Positions 8,456 to 19,425 of a stretch of 64,000 bases of DNA are shown here, one piece after another (positions within the stretch are counted from its first letter, which is position 1; each line of letters opens with the position of its first letter). The notes under the pieces were generated by a model that saw nothing but the letters and a program-made list of their open reading frames with translations, was not told where the DNA came from and ran no database searches. Source of the stretch: Chloroflexota bacterium (GTDB lineage: Bacteria; Chloroflexota; Anaerolineae; Caldilineales; Caldilineaceae); the NCBI GenBank assembly GCA_016861025.1, contig BOKO01000010.1, forward strand, positions 1 to 64,000, in the 5' to 3' direction. Position numbers and translations under genes: made by a program.

Positions 8456-10051
8456 ATGATGGAATTTGCAGAAACTTACGCCACGCCCATTGACGGGCAA
8501 CTCGGCACACCATTTGGCAAACGCAACGACTTCAAGGAACTTTTTTATCTGCGTTGGGGCAAGATTCGCTTCGACGTGCGCTGGGGCTCCGAACTCAACA
8601 TCAAGGTGCTGCTCAAGGTCTACCGCAGCGACGGCATCGTCGAACATTTCATCGTCGACACTGATCCTTCTCGCGAGACCTGGAAATCGCACCGCCGCGC
8701 CACGCGCGACTTCTTCATTCACCCCTTTCCCGCCAACTGTGGGCGGGTGACCTGCGTCAAATTCGCCTATATCGTGCACCTCAACGAGCGCTCAATTCCG
8801 TCGCAGTTGGAATATATCTTTTTTGACGGGCCGGAGTTCGACAACGATCAATATCAACGTCGCCGCATCACCGACGCGCACGCAACCCCCAACGCCTGGC
8901 GCACCTACGAGAGCGACGCCGAACAGTTGCAGCGCGACGTCGACTGGATCAACGAGCATTTCGACTCGTTGAACGTGATCCCCAAATTCACAAAGGGGTT
9001 GCCTCATCACCCATATCACCCAAAACGCTACATCCACGATCAGATCGACGCCACCATCGAACAGAAACGGCGCACGCCCGACCGGCTGGTGACGATCAAG
9101 GTGTGTGTAGATTGCATCGACGACACCGATTTTGTCAATCACCTGCTCTATGCTGCGTCACAGGGCGTGTGGGTGCAGGCGCAGGTCGACTGGCGCAAGA
9201 TGACGCTCACGCACTCCGATAATTATCTGCGTCTCAAGCGTTCGCGCATCGAGCTGTTGGGCGTCTTTTGTACGCCAAAGCATCCGTTGATCGAAGTGGC
9301 GCCGGACATGCACAACAAATTCATCCTCTTTGGCGACGAGGACAGCATCATCGGCTCGTTCAACATCACCTTTGACCGCTGGGGCGCCAACTGGGAATCG
9401 GGCATGACCTTTCGCTCGGCCGGCTTGACGCGGCTGTTCGACAACATTTTTCAGAGCATCCGCGGCGGCGTCATCCAGAAATACCAGATCGACCCGCTCA
9501 GCCGCTTCAACTTGCTCTACACCTTTGGGCGCCAGGCGCTGCCCAACGGCAAGTATTACCGACCACATCATGCCATTCTCTCTGAGATCAACCGCGCCCA
9601 ACGTTCGATCCGGCTCTGTCTGTTCCTGTTGGGCGAGATGGTGGGCGAGCACAACGACAGCGTGGTCGATGCGTTGATCCGGGCAAAACAGCGTGGCGTC
9701 GATGTGCAGATTATCCTCAACGGTCATCTGGCGCGGCAGGGCGACCCCGGCGCTGAATACACGATGGAGGAGGAGCTGCGTCGCCCGCTGCTGCCGGCGG
9801 TCTATCGGCTGCAGCGCGCCGGTGTGCCGGTGCTGCTTGCCTACGGTCGCTACGATCAACCGGTTCCTTACTGCCCGATTCACTCCAAGTATTGTATCGT
9901 AGACGAACGGATCGTGCTCGAGGGCAGCTTCAACTGGTACAACACATCGGTCTTCTCGCACGATCTCTACGTGGTTGCGTCCGACCCGATCGTGGCGCGG
10001 CTCTATCTCAACGAATTTGAGCAGACATTGCGCGATTTTCGGGTGTTTTGA
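8456..10051 (+). CDS. phospholipase D-like protein
   Basis: The 531-residue product has two HKD motifs. The first is HNKFILFGD...GSFN at about residues 284-302; the second is HSKYCIVDE...GSFNW at about 476-494. Both keep His, Lys, Asp and the Gly-Ser-x-Asn end, so a complete bilobal PLD active site is predicted. The first 120 residues form an unrecognised beta-rich domain (RFDVRWGSELNIKVLLKVYR). No signal peptide is seen. It lies 28 bp after the CBM21-EEP gene, suggesting joint action on one phosphodiester or phosphoester substrate. The family spans phospholipases, nucleases and phosphatidyltransferases, so the substrate is open. Confidence 0.85.
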   Translation: MMEFAETYATPIDGQLGTPFGKRNDFKELFYLRWGKIRFDVRWGSELNIKVLLKVYRSDGIVEHFIVDTDPSRETWKSHRRATRDFFIHPFPANCGRVTCVKFAYIVHLNERSIPSQLEYIFFDGPEFDNDQYQRRRITDAHATPNAWRTYESDAEQLQRDVDWINEHFDSLNVIPKFTKGLPHHPYHPKRYIHDQIDATIEQKRRTPDRLVTIKVCVDCIDDTDFVNHLLYAASQGVWVQAQVDWRKMTLTHSDNYLRLKRSRIELLGVFCTPKHPLIEVAPDMHNKFILFGDEDSIIGSFNITFDRWGANWESGMTFRSAGLTRLFDNIFQSIRGGVIQKYQIDPLSRFNLLYTFGRQALPNGKYYRPHHAILSEINRAQRSIRLCLFLLGEMVGEHNDSVVDALIRAKQRGVDVQIILNGHLARQGDPGAEYTMEEELRRPLLPAVYRLQRAGVPVLLAYGRYDQPVPYCPIHSKYCIVDERIVLEGSFNWYNTSVFSHDLYVVASDPIVARLYLNEFEQTLRDFRVF

Positions 10052-10063
10052 TTGAGGATTGTC

Positions 10064-11251
10064 ATGGAATATCCAACAACTGAGCGGCTGGCGCGCTTTC
10101 TGGCGATCGCCGGGCCGCTGGCGGATCGCTTCGCCGAGCGCGCCGGCGAGCAGGATCGCACCGGCGCCTTTCCTTATGAAAACTTCGCCGACATCCGCGC
10201 GGCTGGATTGCCTGCACTGCCGGTTCCTGCCGAACATGGTGGTTGGGGCGCCAATCTGCTGGAGGCGATTGTGGTGACAGAGCGGCTGGCGCAGGGCGAT
10301 GGCAGCACGGCGTTGAGCTTTGTGATGCACGTGCAGACTGTCGGCAGCGCAGCAGAAGGCGACGGCTGGCCGCCAGAACTGTTTGCCAATCTCTGTCAGG
10401 AGGCTGTCGAACGCGGCGCACTGGTCAACTCGCTGGCGACGGAGCCGGCGTTGGGCAGCCCCAGCCGCGGCGGTCGCCCGCAGACAGTGGCGCGCCCGCG
10501 CTATGCGCCCGACGGTGCGCTTGTCAGTTGGGTGATCGACGGCTGCAAGAGCTTTGCCAGCATGTTCCCTGTGCTTGACTATGCCATCATTTCGGCAACG
10601 CTCGAAGATGGCAGCGGCGAGGTCGGACGCTTTCTGGTCGCCGTCGACGACCGCTTTCAGATCGAACAGCCATGGGACGCCATCGGTATGCGCACCACTG
10701 GCAGCCACACCGTTTCGCTACGCGCGGTCGAAACGCCGGCCGCCTTCTTGATCGGGCGCTCCGGTCAGGCAAAAGGCGGCGCTGGCAATGCCTGGTTCAC
10801 GCTTGGCATTGGGGCGGTCTACCTGGGCGTAGCGGCGGCGGCGGTCGAAGCAGCGGCGCGCTATGCACTCGACCGCGTGCCTACGGCTCTGGGCCGTCCG
10901 ATTGCCGAGCTAGAAAGCGTGCAGCGTCATCTGGGGCAGGCGGCGCTGCTGCTGCACACGGCGCGCACGCAGCTTCACTACACCGCCATGCAATGGATGC
11001 AACATCCCGACCGCCGCAGTGAACTGACGCCGTGGCTCTCCGCTGCCAAGGTCACGGTGACCAATCACGCAGTGGAGGTGGTCGATCGCTGTCTGCGCGC
11101 GGTGGGCGGCGCCGGTCTGACGCGCGCTCTGCCGCTCGAACGCTACTATCGCGATGTGCGCGCCGGCCTTAGCCACCCGCCCAGCGACGATGAAGCAGCC
11201 ATCGCCTTTGGACGCACAGTTGTGCAACGGCTCGGCGCGCAAACGCCGTAA
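10064..11251 (+). CDS. acyl-CoA dehydrogenase family flavoprotein
   Basis: The 395-residue product follows the acyl-CoA dehydrogenase fold: N-terminal helices with ENFADIRAAGLPAL and PAEHGGWG, a central beta domain (WVIDGCKSFASM, then GMRTTGSHTV), and a C-terminal helical bundle ending in LPLERYYRDVRAGLSHPP. The C-terminal pattern resembles the Acyl-CoA_dh_2 branch, which includes FMN-dependent oxygenases as well as dehydrogenases, so the reaction is uncertain. The ATG at 10064 is preferred over an upstream TTG because TGAGGA sits 5 nt before it. It follows the PLD gene by 12 bp. Confidence 0.75.
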   Translation: MEYPTTERLARFLAIAGPLADRFAERAGEQDRTGAFPYENFADIRAAGLPALPVPAEHGGWGANLLEAIVVTERLAQGDGSTALSFVMHVQTVGSAAEGDGWPPELFANLCQEAVERGALVNSLATEPALGSPSRGGRPQTVARPRYAPDGALVSWVIDGCKSFASMFPVLDYAIISATLEDGSGEVGRFLVAVDDRFQIEQPWDAIGMRTTGSHTVSLRAVETPAAFLIGRSGQAKGGAGNAWFTLGIGAVYLGVAAAAVEAAARYALDRVPTALGRPIAELESVQRHLGQAALLLHTARTQLHYTAMQWMQHPDRRSELTPWLSAAKVTVTNHAVEVVDRCLRAVGGAGLTRALPLERYYRDVRAGLSHPPSDDEAAIAFGRTVVQRLGAQTP

Positions 11252-11316
11252 TTGTATGAACCAAATCCGCCGCTAATTCAGTACAGTGGCGAAGCCCTTT
11301 CACCAAAGCCAGAATG

Positions 11317-12420
11317 CTATCCGCTCTGCTGTCTGGGAGAATGCCAGTAGACCTCGGTTGGAAGCTTCACCGGCTTGAGTCTGGCTGTAATTGTGTTGCG
11401 GCGCGCTTCGAGCCACGGCGGCAACATCAAATGCGCGCCCAACTCTTCCACCGGTTCGTCGACCGCAAAGCCTGGCCCCTCTGTCGCCAGCTCAACGATA
11501 TGGCCGTCTGGATCGTTGGTGTAGATGCTCTTGAAGTAGACGCGATCCATCACCGGTGAGACGCGCAGACCAGCGCGCAGCAGTTTCTCGCGAAATTCGA
11601 GTTGTGCATCTTCGTTGGGCACAGCGAAGGCGTAGTGATGCGTCTGCCCGGCGCCCATGCGCACGCGTGGCTCGCGGCCTGCCTTGCGTTCAAAGTAGGT
11701 GATAATCGTGCCCGGCGCGCCGTCGCCAACGCCCCAGTACCAGTGCGCCGATTCCGGATCGTCGAAGTTTGAAGTCATCTTGACGCGACGCAGCCCCAAT
11801 ATTCCAGAGAGAAATGCATCGGTGCGCGCAATGTCGGTCCCGATCGCCGTGATGTGGTGCATCCCTGCTGAGAGCGCCATCTCCGCCGTGATCGCGGGAA
11901 CCGGTTCAGGCCAGGTGGTGGCGGCGATACGCGCCTCGTCACGGTTGCGCACGATCATCGTAGCCGGCGGCTCACGATAAGCAAGACCGAGCGCGTCGGG
12001 GGACTCGTCGATGCTCCAGCCCGGCCCATCGGTGGCGATCTCGACGATGGCGCCGTCCGGGTCGTTCAGGTAAATTGACGTAAAGTAATGGCGGTCGAGC
12101 GGCCCGTTCACCGCAATGCCCAGATCGGTGAGGCGACGCTTCCATTTCAACAGTGCATCGTAGGTCGGCGCACGCAGGGCAAAGTGATGGGTTCCGCCGA
12201 TCCCTGGCGCGCCGCGCGGTGCGTCAGGCCACTCGAAGAAGGTCACCGCTGTGCCTGGACGCCCTGTTTCATCGCCGAAGTAAAGATGATAGCTTTCCGG
12301 CGCGTCAAAGTTGACGGTTAACTTGACCAGCCGCAGACCGAGCGCCTGTGTGTAAAAATCAATCGTGCGCTGTGCATTGCTCGCCACGATCGTAATGTGA
12401 TGAAGCCCTGTGATGCCCAT
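11317..12420 (-). CDS. ring-cleaving dioxygenase of the VOC (glyoxalase) superfamily, MhqO-like
   Basis: The 367-residue product consists of two tandem VOC units, each opening with a metal-ligand His (GLHHITI at about residue 5 and GMHHITAIG at about 183). Further His (GGTHHFAL, QTHHYAF) and Glu (AIVEIATDGPG, HIVELATEGPG) ligands are present. This layout matches extradiol-type ring-cleaving dioxygenases induced by quinones in Bacillus (MhqA/MhqO type). The ATG at 12418-12420 follows a strong GGGAGG site. It is divergent from the padR gene. Confidence 0.85.
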   Translation of the reverse strand: MGITGLHHITIVASNAQRTIDFYTQALGLRLVKLTVNFDAPESYHLYFGDETGRPGTAVTFFEWPDAPRGAPGIGGTHHFALRAPTYDALLKWKRRLTDLGIAVNGPLDRHYFTSIYLNDPDGAIVEIATDGPGWSIDESPDALGLAYREPPATMIVRNRDEARIAATTWPEPVPAITAEMALSAGMHHITAIGTDIARTDAFLSGILGLRRVKMTSNFDDPESAHWYWGVGDGAPGTIITYFERKAGREPRVRMGAGQTHHYAFAVPNEDAQLEFREKLLRAGLRVSPVMDRVYFKSIYTNDPDGHIVELATEGPGFAVDEPVEELGAHLMLPPWLEARRNTITARLKPVKLPTEVYWHSPRQQSG

Positions 12421-12451
12421 ACGAACCTCCCGAGTGTTGCCAATCTGACCC

Positions 12452-12501
12452 ATTGATCAATCAAGCACATTTCAATTATACCATAAATTGTTTAATGTCA
12501 A
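12452..12501 (-). promoter_or_regulatory. promoter and palindrome upstream of the dioxygenase
   Basis: On the minus strand a perfect TTGACA (12496-12501) and a perfect TATAAT (12475-12480) are separated by only 15 bp, shorter than the optimal 17. A 10-bp palindrome ATTGATCAAT (12452-12461) lies just downstream of the expected start site, where a repressor could bind. The short spacer may keep basal activity low. Confidence 0.6.
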
Positions 12502-12605
12502 AATAATTTTAAGCAGATTTTGAATTTCACCATTAACTTTTGCGTGAGTCAGTGGCAATAAATTTAGAACAGACAACGAATTTTGATTTGGATAATATTC
12601 ATGTA

Positions 12606-12635
12606 TTGACAATACTATGTATTACATGGTATCAT
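12606..12635 (+). promoter_or_regulatory. padR promoter with embedded PadR-type operator
   Basis: TTGACA (12606-12611) and TATCAT (12630-12635), spaced 18 bp, precede the padR ATG at 12642, which coincides with the expected transcription start. A 21-bp palindrome with one mismatch (12612-12632; core ATGTATTACAT) fills the spacer and runs into the -10. It fits the ATGT/ACAT half-sites of PadR operators. A second ATGTGTACAT-like site overlaps the start codon. Autorepression is the natural inference. Confidence 0.7.
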
Positions 12636-12641
12636 GTGTAC

Positions 12642-12995
12642 ATGAGTAACAATTCTATCGATGCATCAATCTATGAGAACCTGACTTCTGAGCTGCGTCG
12701 GGGGCTGTCCATGCTTGCTGTGCTCAGCCAGTGTGAGGAACTGCAGTACGGCTACTCGCTCAAGCAGCGGCTTGGCGAAGCCGGGTTGGATGTGAGCGAA
12801 GGCACGCTGTATCCGTTGCTGCGCCGGCTGGAAGGGCAAGGGTTGTTGGAAAGCCGCTGGGAAGTCGTCGACGATCAGCGCCCGCGCCGCTACTACCAGC
12901 TCAGCGCAACGGGAAGGGCGACGCTGGCGCAGTTGTTGGATGAATGGAAAAACCTGGTCGCCAGTCTGGAGCGGCTGGGCATTGCAAAGGAGTAG
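12642..12995 (+). CDS. PadR family transcriptional regulator
   Basis: The 117-residue product is a compact PadR-type winged helix: ELRRGLSMLAVLSQ, YGYSLKQRLGEAGLDVSEGTLYPLLRRLEGQGLLESRWE, and a beta wing with RPRRYYQLSATGRATL, followed by a short C-terminal dimer helix. The ATG at 12642 gives a normal family start; longer frames add unrelated residues. It lies 5 bp before the HAAS membrane-protein gene, a common partnership in which PadR represses the operon. The palindrome in its own promoter supports autoregulation. Confidence 0.92.
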   Translation: MSNNSIDASIYENLTSELRRGLSMLAVLSQCEELQYGYSLKQRLGEAGLDVSEGTLYPLLRRLEGQGLLESRWEVVDDQRPRRYYQLSATGRATLAQLLDEWKNLVASLERLGIAKE

Positions 12996-13000
12996 GAACA

Positions 13001-13972
13001 ATGAAAGCGCAGGAATGGATCGATCGGTATGTGTTTGCCGTGGGTGAGGCGCTGCCGCTCCACGAACGCAAGGATGTCGAAGCTGAGATTCGTTCATTGA
13101 TCCACGATGAGCTGGATGCGCGCAGCAACGGCGCCGGTGAAGATGTGGATGAGACGGTTGTTCTGGAGGTGCTCCAACACTTTGGCCGCCCGGAGGAGCT
13201 GGCGGCGCGCTATCATGCCCCGCGTTCGCTGATCGGTCCGGCGCTTTACCCGATCTTCCGCATCGTCAGCACGATCGTGCTGACCGTGTTGTTTGGCGTA
13301 TGGCTTTTTGGTGTGGCGATCGATGTGGGCATGTATCAACGCCCGTTCACCAATCCGCTGGGGATGTTCGGCGACCTGATCGGCGGCTTGTTGCAGACCT
13401 TTGGAACGCTGGTTCTGATCTTTGCACTGGTTGAGACCTTTTTACGCGGTCAGTTGGAAGCGGAGATTGCGGCGGAGCGAAAGAAGGAGCCATGGAACCC
13501 AAAGTCGCTGCCTAAAGTTGAATCGACGGAGCGCCCCAAGATCGGTGAACTGGTGATCGGCATTGGTTTCAACCTGATTGCGATTCTGATCTTTAACGCG
13601 TATCCGCAATGGATCTCAGCCATCTTTGTGCGTGACGGCGAGATAACAAGGATGCCACTCCTTTCAGAGAATTTTGCCGTATTTGTGCCGTGGTTGACGC
13701 TTCTATGGACGCTGCCGATCGCTCTTAGCGTCCTTGTGTTGATCCGGGGTCGCTGGCAACCACTCACGCGCTGGCTTCAGATCGGACTTTCAGTCTTCGG
13801 CATTGCCATTCTTGGTTGGATGCTGGTGAGCGGGCCGCTGCTGGCGTGGGAGGCGTTGGAGCCTGTCGCCACGATCATCATTGCGATCGTCTTTGCAGTG
13901 GCAATCATCGATGTGGCAGTGCAGGTTTTCCGGCAGATCAGGCGACAAGCAAGGGATATGCAGAGCGCCTAG
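13001..13972 (+). CDS. HAAS/permease-prefix-domain membrane protein
   Basis: The 323-residue product starts with a 75-residue cytosolic domain of the HAAS/permease-prefix type (EWIDRYVFAVGEALP, DVEAEIRSLIHDELD, VLEVLQHFGRPEELAARY), followed by six hydrophobic segments. Such proteins often accompany PadR regulators and are thought to act in envelope stress or signalling; the biochemical role is not established. An AAAGGAG site lies 8 nt before the ATG, and the padR stop is only 5 bp upstream. Confidence 0.8.
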   Translation: MKAQEWIDRYVFAVGEALPLHERKDVEAEIRSLIHDELDARSNGAGEDVDETVVLEVLQHFGRPEELAARYHAPRSLIGPALYPIFRIVSTIVLTVLFGVWLFGVAIDVGMYQRPFTNPLGMFGDLIGGLLQTFGTLVLIFALVETFLRGQLEAEIAAERKKEPWNPKSLPKVESTERPKIGELVIGIGFNLIAILIFNAYPQWISAIFVRDGEITRMPLLSENFAVFVPWLTLLWTLPIALSVLVLIRGRWQPLTRWLQIGLSVFGIAILGWMLVSGPLLAWEALEPVATIIIAIVFAVAIIDVAVQVFRQIRRQARDMQSA

Positions 13973-14023
13973 CGAATATCGCCGTTCACAACCGACGTTG
14001 AGTTGATGTTTGTTGAACGGGAT

Positions 14024-14529
14024 TCAAATTTGCAGATTCTCTAGCAGGCGGTTGCTCCGTTCACCGGTTGCCGTGATTCGAATCGTGCGTGCATCGGGGT
14101 CATCGCGGCCAGCGGTGATCTCGATGCGCAACACGTCGTCGGGCAAAAGCGACTCGATACGATCGGCCCATTCGATGGCGACCACATCCTCGGCGCCAAA
14201 CTCGCCGGCCAGCAGATCTTCAAGCCCAAAGGTGGCGGCTTCGGCTAGAATCATCTCTTCGGCGAGCCGATAGGTGTCGACATGGACGAGGCGACGACCA
14301 GCCACGCTGATGTACTCGTTGAGCAAAATGAAGGTGGGGCTTGTGACGCGAGCATCCACACCCATGCCGGCGGCAACACCCTGCACAAACGTCGTTTTGC
14401 CAGCCCCCAGATCACCGTAGAGTGCAAGCACTTCGCCGCCCTGCACCGCTTTTCCAATCAGCTCGCCGATGCGTCGCGTTTCGTATGAAGAACGAACATC
14501 AATTCTCTGCGCCTGCACTGTGCACCCAA

Positions 14530-14533
<4 letters not shown>
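14024..14533 (-). CDS. tsaE: tRNA threonylcarbamoyladenosine biosynthesis ATPase TsaE
   Basis: The 169-residue product has the TsaE Walker A loop (YGDLGAGKTTF, about residues 39-49), the SPTF motif, a HVDTYRL segment and IEWADRI. These are all diagnostic of the ATPase that works with TsaB/TsaD in t6A37 synthesis. The frame opens with TTG at 14531-14533, which overlaps the upstream TGA stop (TTGA). A GTG at 14516-14518 is an alternative. Coupling to the nucleotidyltransferase gene looks translational rather than functional. Confidence 0.93.
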
Positions 14534-17064
<2,531 letters not shown>

Positions 17065-17137
17065 ACAACCTCCAGATGCATTGTGGCGAATTGTCCACCG
17101 GGTGTACAGTTCGAACGGTGGAAATTGTTGCGTCGCA

Positions 17138-17875
17138 TCAAATCGGCGGCCAGGGAAAATTGCGACGATGCGAGGATGGCGCCGGATAGATGCGTGTGCG
17201 TAGAAGATGCTCGATGCGCTTGCGCATTGCTGAAAACTCCGCCTGATTCAGGAATTCGGTCATGCACTGGCGAAGGGCGCCGTGGGCGTCAGCCAGCTCG
17301 TTGTGCAGCAGCGAGAGATCGGCCAGATATTCCTCTTCGATCATCTCGCAGCTAAATTCCCAAATCACTGTGCGCAGCTTGTATTCTGCGTGGAAGCAGA
17401 TGCCATGATCGATCGCCCAGACGCGGCCATCAACGCCGATCAGACAATGGCCGCTTTTGCGGTCTGCATTATTGACAATAAAATCGAACAGCGCCAGGCG
17501 ACGGAAGGCGTCGGCATAACGTGCATCTTCGGCGGCGGAGAAATAGTGCGCCTCGCGGTCGTGTTCGATGAAAAACTGCACACTGCCCAGACCACGGCTC
17601 CCCATGCGCAGCACCGTCGGCGGCACGACGCCCCACCCCAACGCCCGGCTAATTTCATACGCAGCGGTCTCGCGCTTGCAGAGTGTGCCCCACTCAAAAT
17701 CCCACAAGGGCGCCTCGCCCCGCTGCGGCTTGTACACTGCGGGCAGCGTCAGGTCACCGTGTTCGACGACCACCAGGAAGCTGTGATTGGAGCTGTATGG
17801 CAGCAGCCCTTTTTCTTCCATCTCGCCCAGGTGCAGAGTCTCCAGCACCTGTTCTTCGGTCAGCTCGATAGCCAT
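17138..17875 (-). CDS. SCO1664 family protein
   Basis: The 245-residue product matches the SCO1664 family, which has a PI3/4-kinase-like fold. Visible features are a VYKPQRGEAPLWDF lysine/glycine region, ETAAYEISRALGWGVVPPTV, a DFIVNNADRKSGH catalytic-loop-like motif and WAIDHGICFH resembling the DFG/metal segment. It lies 10 bp downstream of the DUF3090 gene. In Actinobacteria the same family sits beside DUF3090 and a histidine phosphatase near mshC. Function is unknown; phosphotransfer is plausible from the fold. The ATG at 17873-17875 removes a nonconserved upstream extension. Confidence 0.85.
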   Translation of the reverse strand: MAIELTEEQVLETLHLGEMEEKGLLPYSSNHSFLVVVEHGDLTLPAVYKPQRGEAPLWDFEWGTLCKRETAAYEISRALGWGVVPPTVLRMGSRGLGSVQFFIEHDREAHYFSAAEDARYADAFRRLALFDFIVNNADRKSGHCLIGVDGRVWAIDHGICFHAEYKLRTVIWEFSCEMIEEEYLADLSLLHNELADAHGALRQCMTEFLNQAEFSAMRKRIEHLLRTRIYPAPSSHRRNFPWPPI

Positions 17876-17885
17876 AGGTTCGCTG

Positions 17886-18434
17886 TTACAGAACAATCGG
17901 CATGGCGTGGCCGTCTGTGCGCGGGCAGAAGTGCCCCATGCGATCGATCGGGCGGCCACACAACGGGCATATCGGGCGGCCACTGGCGACGACTTCGAGC
18001 GCGTGTTCGCTTAAGGCGCGCATTTGTGAACGCGTGGCGACAAAGCGCACGGCAGGCACACGATCGTCGTCAGGATCAACCAGTGCGCCGGATTCATCGA
18101 CCATCAGGGCTTTGGCAATCACCCAGATCATATCTTCGCTTTCGTCGTAACCCAAAATCAACTGCGCCACACGAAAAGCCGGTTCGATGGGCGCCTCAGG
18201 TCGGAGCGCCCTGGAAGATCGCGCAGCAGGCGGCAGGTCAGGAAAGCGTTCTTCAAGCTCATGAAGAAGCTGCAACACGCTGAGCGCCAGATTGTTGACT
18301 TCCTGCTTCTCTAAGGCGATGCTCACCAACTGACGCCCCATTCGCGCCTGCAAGAAAAAGGTGCGCTGGCCCGGCTCGCCGACTGCATCGGCAATAATGG
18401 TGTCGACTGGGTTCAGATCGTAAGTGAAATGCAT
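17886..18434 (-). CDS. DUF3090 family protein
   Basis: The 182-residue product begins MHFTYDLNPVDTIIADAVGEPGQRTFFLQAR and ends with a zinc-ribbon-like CPLCGRPIDRMGHFCPR, the arrangement of DUF3090 proteins. Four C-terminal Cys/His positions could bind zinc. It is the middle gene of the phosphatase-DUF3090-SCO1664 trio, with short gaps of 48 and 10 bp. No biochemical role is established for the family. Confidence 0.88.
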   Translation of the reverse strand: MHFTYDLNPVDTIIADAVGEPGQRTFFLQARMGRQLVSIALEKQEVNNLALSVLQLLHELEERFPDLPPAARSSRALRPEAPIEPAFRVAQLILGYDESEDMIWVIAKALMVDESGALVDPDDDRVPAVRFVATRSQMRALSEHALEVVASGRPICPLCGRPIDRMGHFCPRTDGHAMPIVL

Positions 18435-18482
18435 TATTTCGCTCTATCGAATGTCAATCTCTTGCAGGGTGGCTGTACACCC

Positions 18483-19208
18483 TCACCGTGCGCCACCCAC
18501 GACGTTTGCTGCTACTTGCCCATCTTCAACCGGCGCTGGCGCTGCGTCTGGTTCGGAAGTCTTGCCAGCCTCATCTTGGCTCGATTTGATCTCGAATTTG
18601 GGCAGCGTCGTCTGGCAGTTCATGCCTACAATCGACGGGGTTCCATCATGAAACATCAAGATGCTGACCGATGCTGTTTGAATGTTGATCCGTTGAAACA
18701 GGTCGAGCGGAACGCCAAGATAGTGCGCCAGCGTTGTACGAATTACGTCCCCATGCGCAAAGATAGCCACAACAGCGTTGGGATGTTGGCTGCGCAGCGC
18801 CTCGATGCCAGAAACGGCGCGGCTTTGCACTTCGCGCAGCGTCTCACCATTAGGAAAACGAAACGTGCTCGGCGTATGTTGAACCTTGCGCCACTCAGGA
18901 AGTTTCGCCAGTTCGCGCAGATCGGCGCCTTGCCAATCGCCATAATCCACTTCTAGAAACGCCGGTTCCTCGACAACAGGCAGCCCGCGCGCCGTTGCCA
19001 GTGGTCTGGCAGTCTCGACGCAGCGGACAAGCGGGCTGCTGTAGATGGCGGCAATTGGCTGTTCGCCAAGATACTCCACCAATTGCACCGACTGCGCCAA
19101 GCCTTTCTCGTTGAGGTGAACGCCCGGCGTCCGTCCGGCGAGTTTGTGTGTGGCGACGAATTCGTTTTCGCCGTGTCGAATCAGTAGAAAGAACGTTACG
19201 TCAGCCAT
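18483..19208 (-). CDS. histidine phosphatase family protein (MSMEG_4193 type)
   Basis: The 241-residue product has the phosphohistidine motif LLIRHGEN (His12 region), an ENEFVATHKLAGRTPGVHLNEKG segment, SPLVRCVETA, a mid-protein Glu (FLEVDYGDWQG) and the second catalytic His (FAHGDVIRT). It therefore appears to be an active branch-1 phosphatase. The first gene of the trio, it matches the MSMEG_4193 type seen beside DUF3090 in mycobacteria. A low-complexity tail of about 30 residues ends the protein. The substrate is unknown. Confidence 0.88.
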   Translation of the reverse strand: MADVTFFLLIRHGENEFVATHKLAGRTPGVHLNEKGLAQSVQLVEYLGEQPIAAIYSSPLVRCVETARPLATARGLPVVEEPAFLEVDYGDWQGADLRELAKLPEWRKVQHTPSTFRFPNGETLREVQSRAVSGIEALRSQHPNAVVAIFAHGDVIRTTLAHYLGVPLDLFQRINIQTASVSILMFHDGTPSIVGMNCQTTLPKFEIKSSQDEAGKTSEPDAAPAPVEDGQVAANVVGGAR

Positions 19209-19425
19209 ACGGTTTCATTGTCTGCGTCATCTTAAACGCCTGGCGCGCTCTCAGCATATTTTACCAAACCTTGGAGCACATTTGGTGGGCGCCGCGGATC
19301 ATACTTGCGCCGCATCCCAAAAAGTGTTAAAAGGATAGCTGGTGCGGCGCAACAACATAAAGCATAGCATATACACATTGCCTGGCGAAGTGTCTATTCT
19401 TACCGTTGTCTTCCACGCACTGCCC

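Noticed and set aside
9158..10708. 516-residue minus-strand open frame
   Set aside because: It is antisense to the PLD gene with two HKD motifs and to the acyl-CoA dehydrogenase; its sequence is low-complexity His/Arg/Gln-rich.
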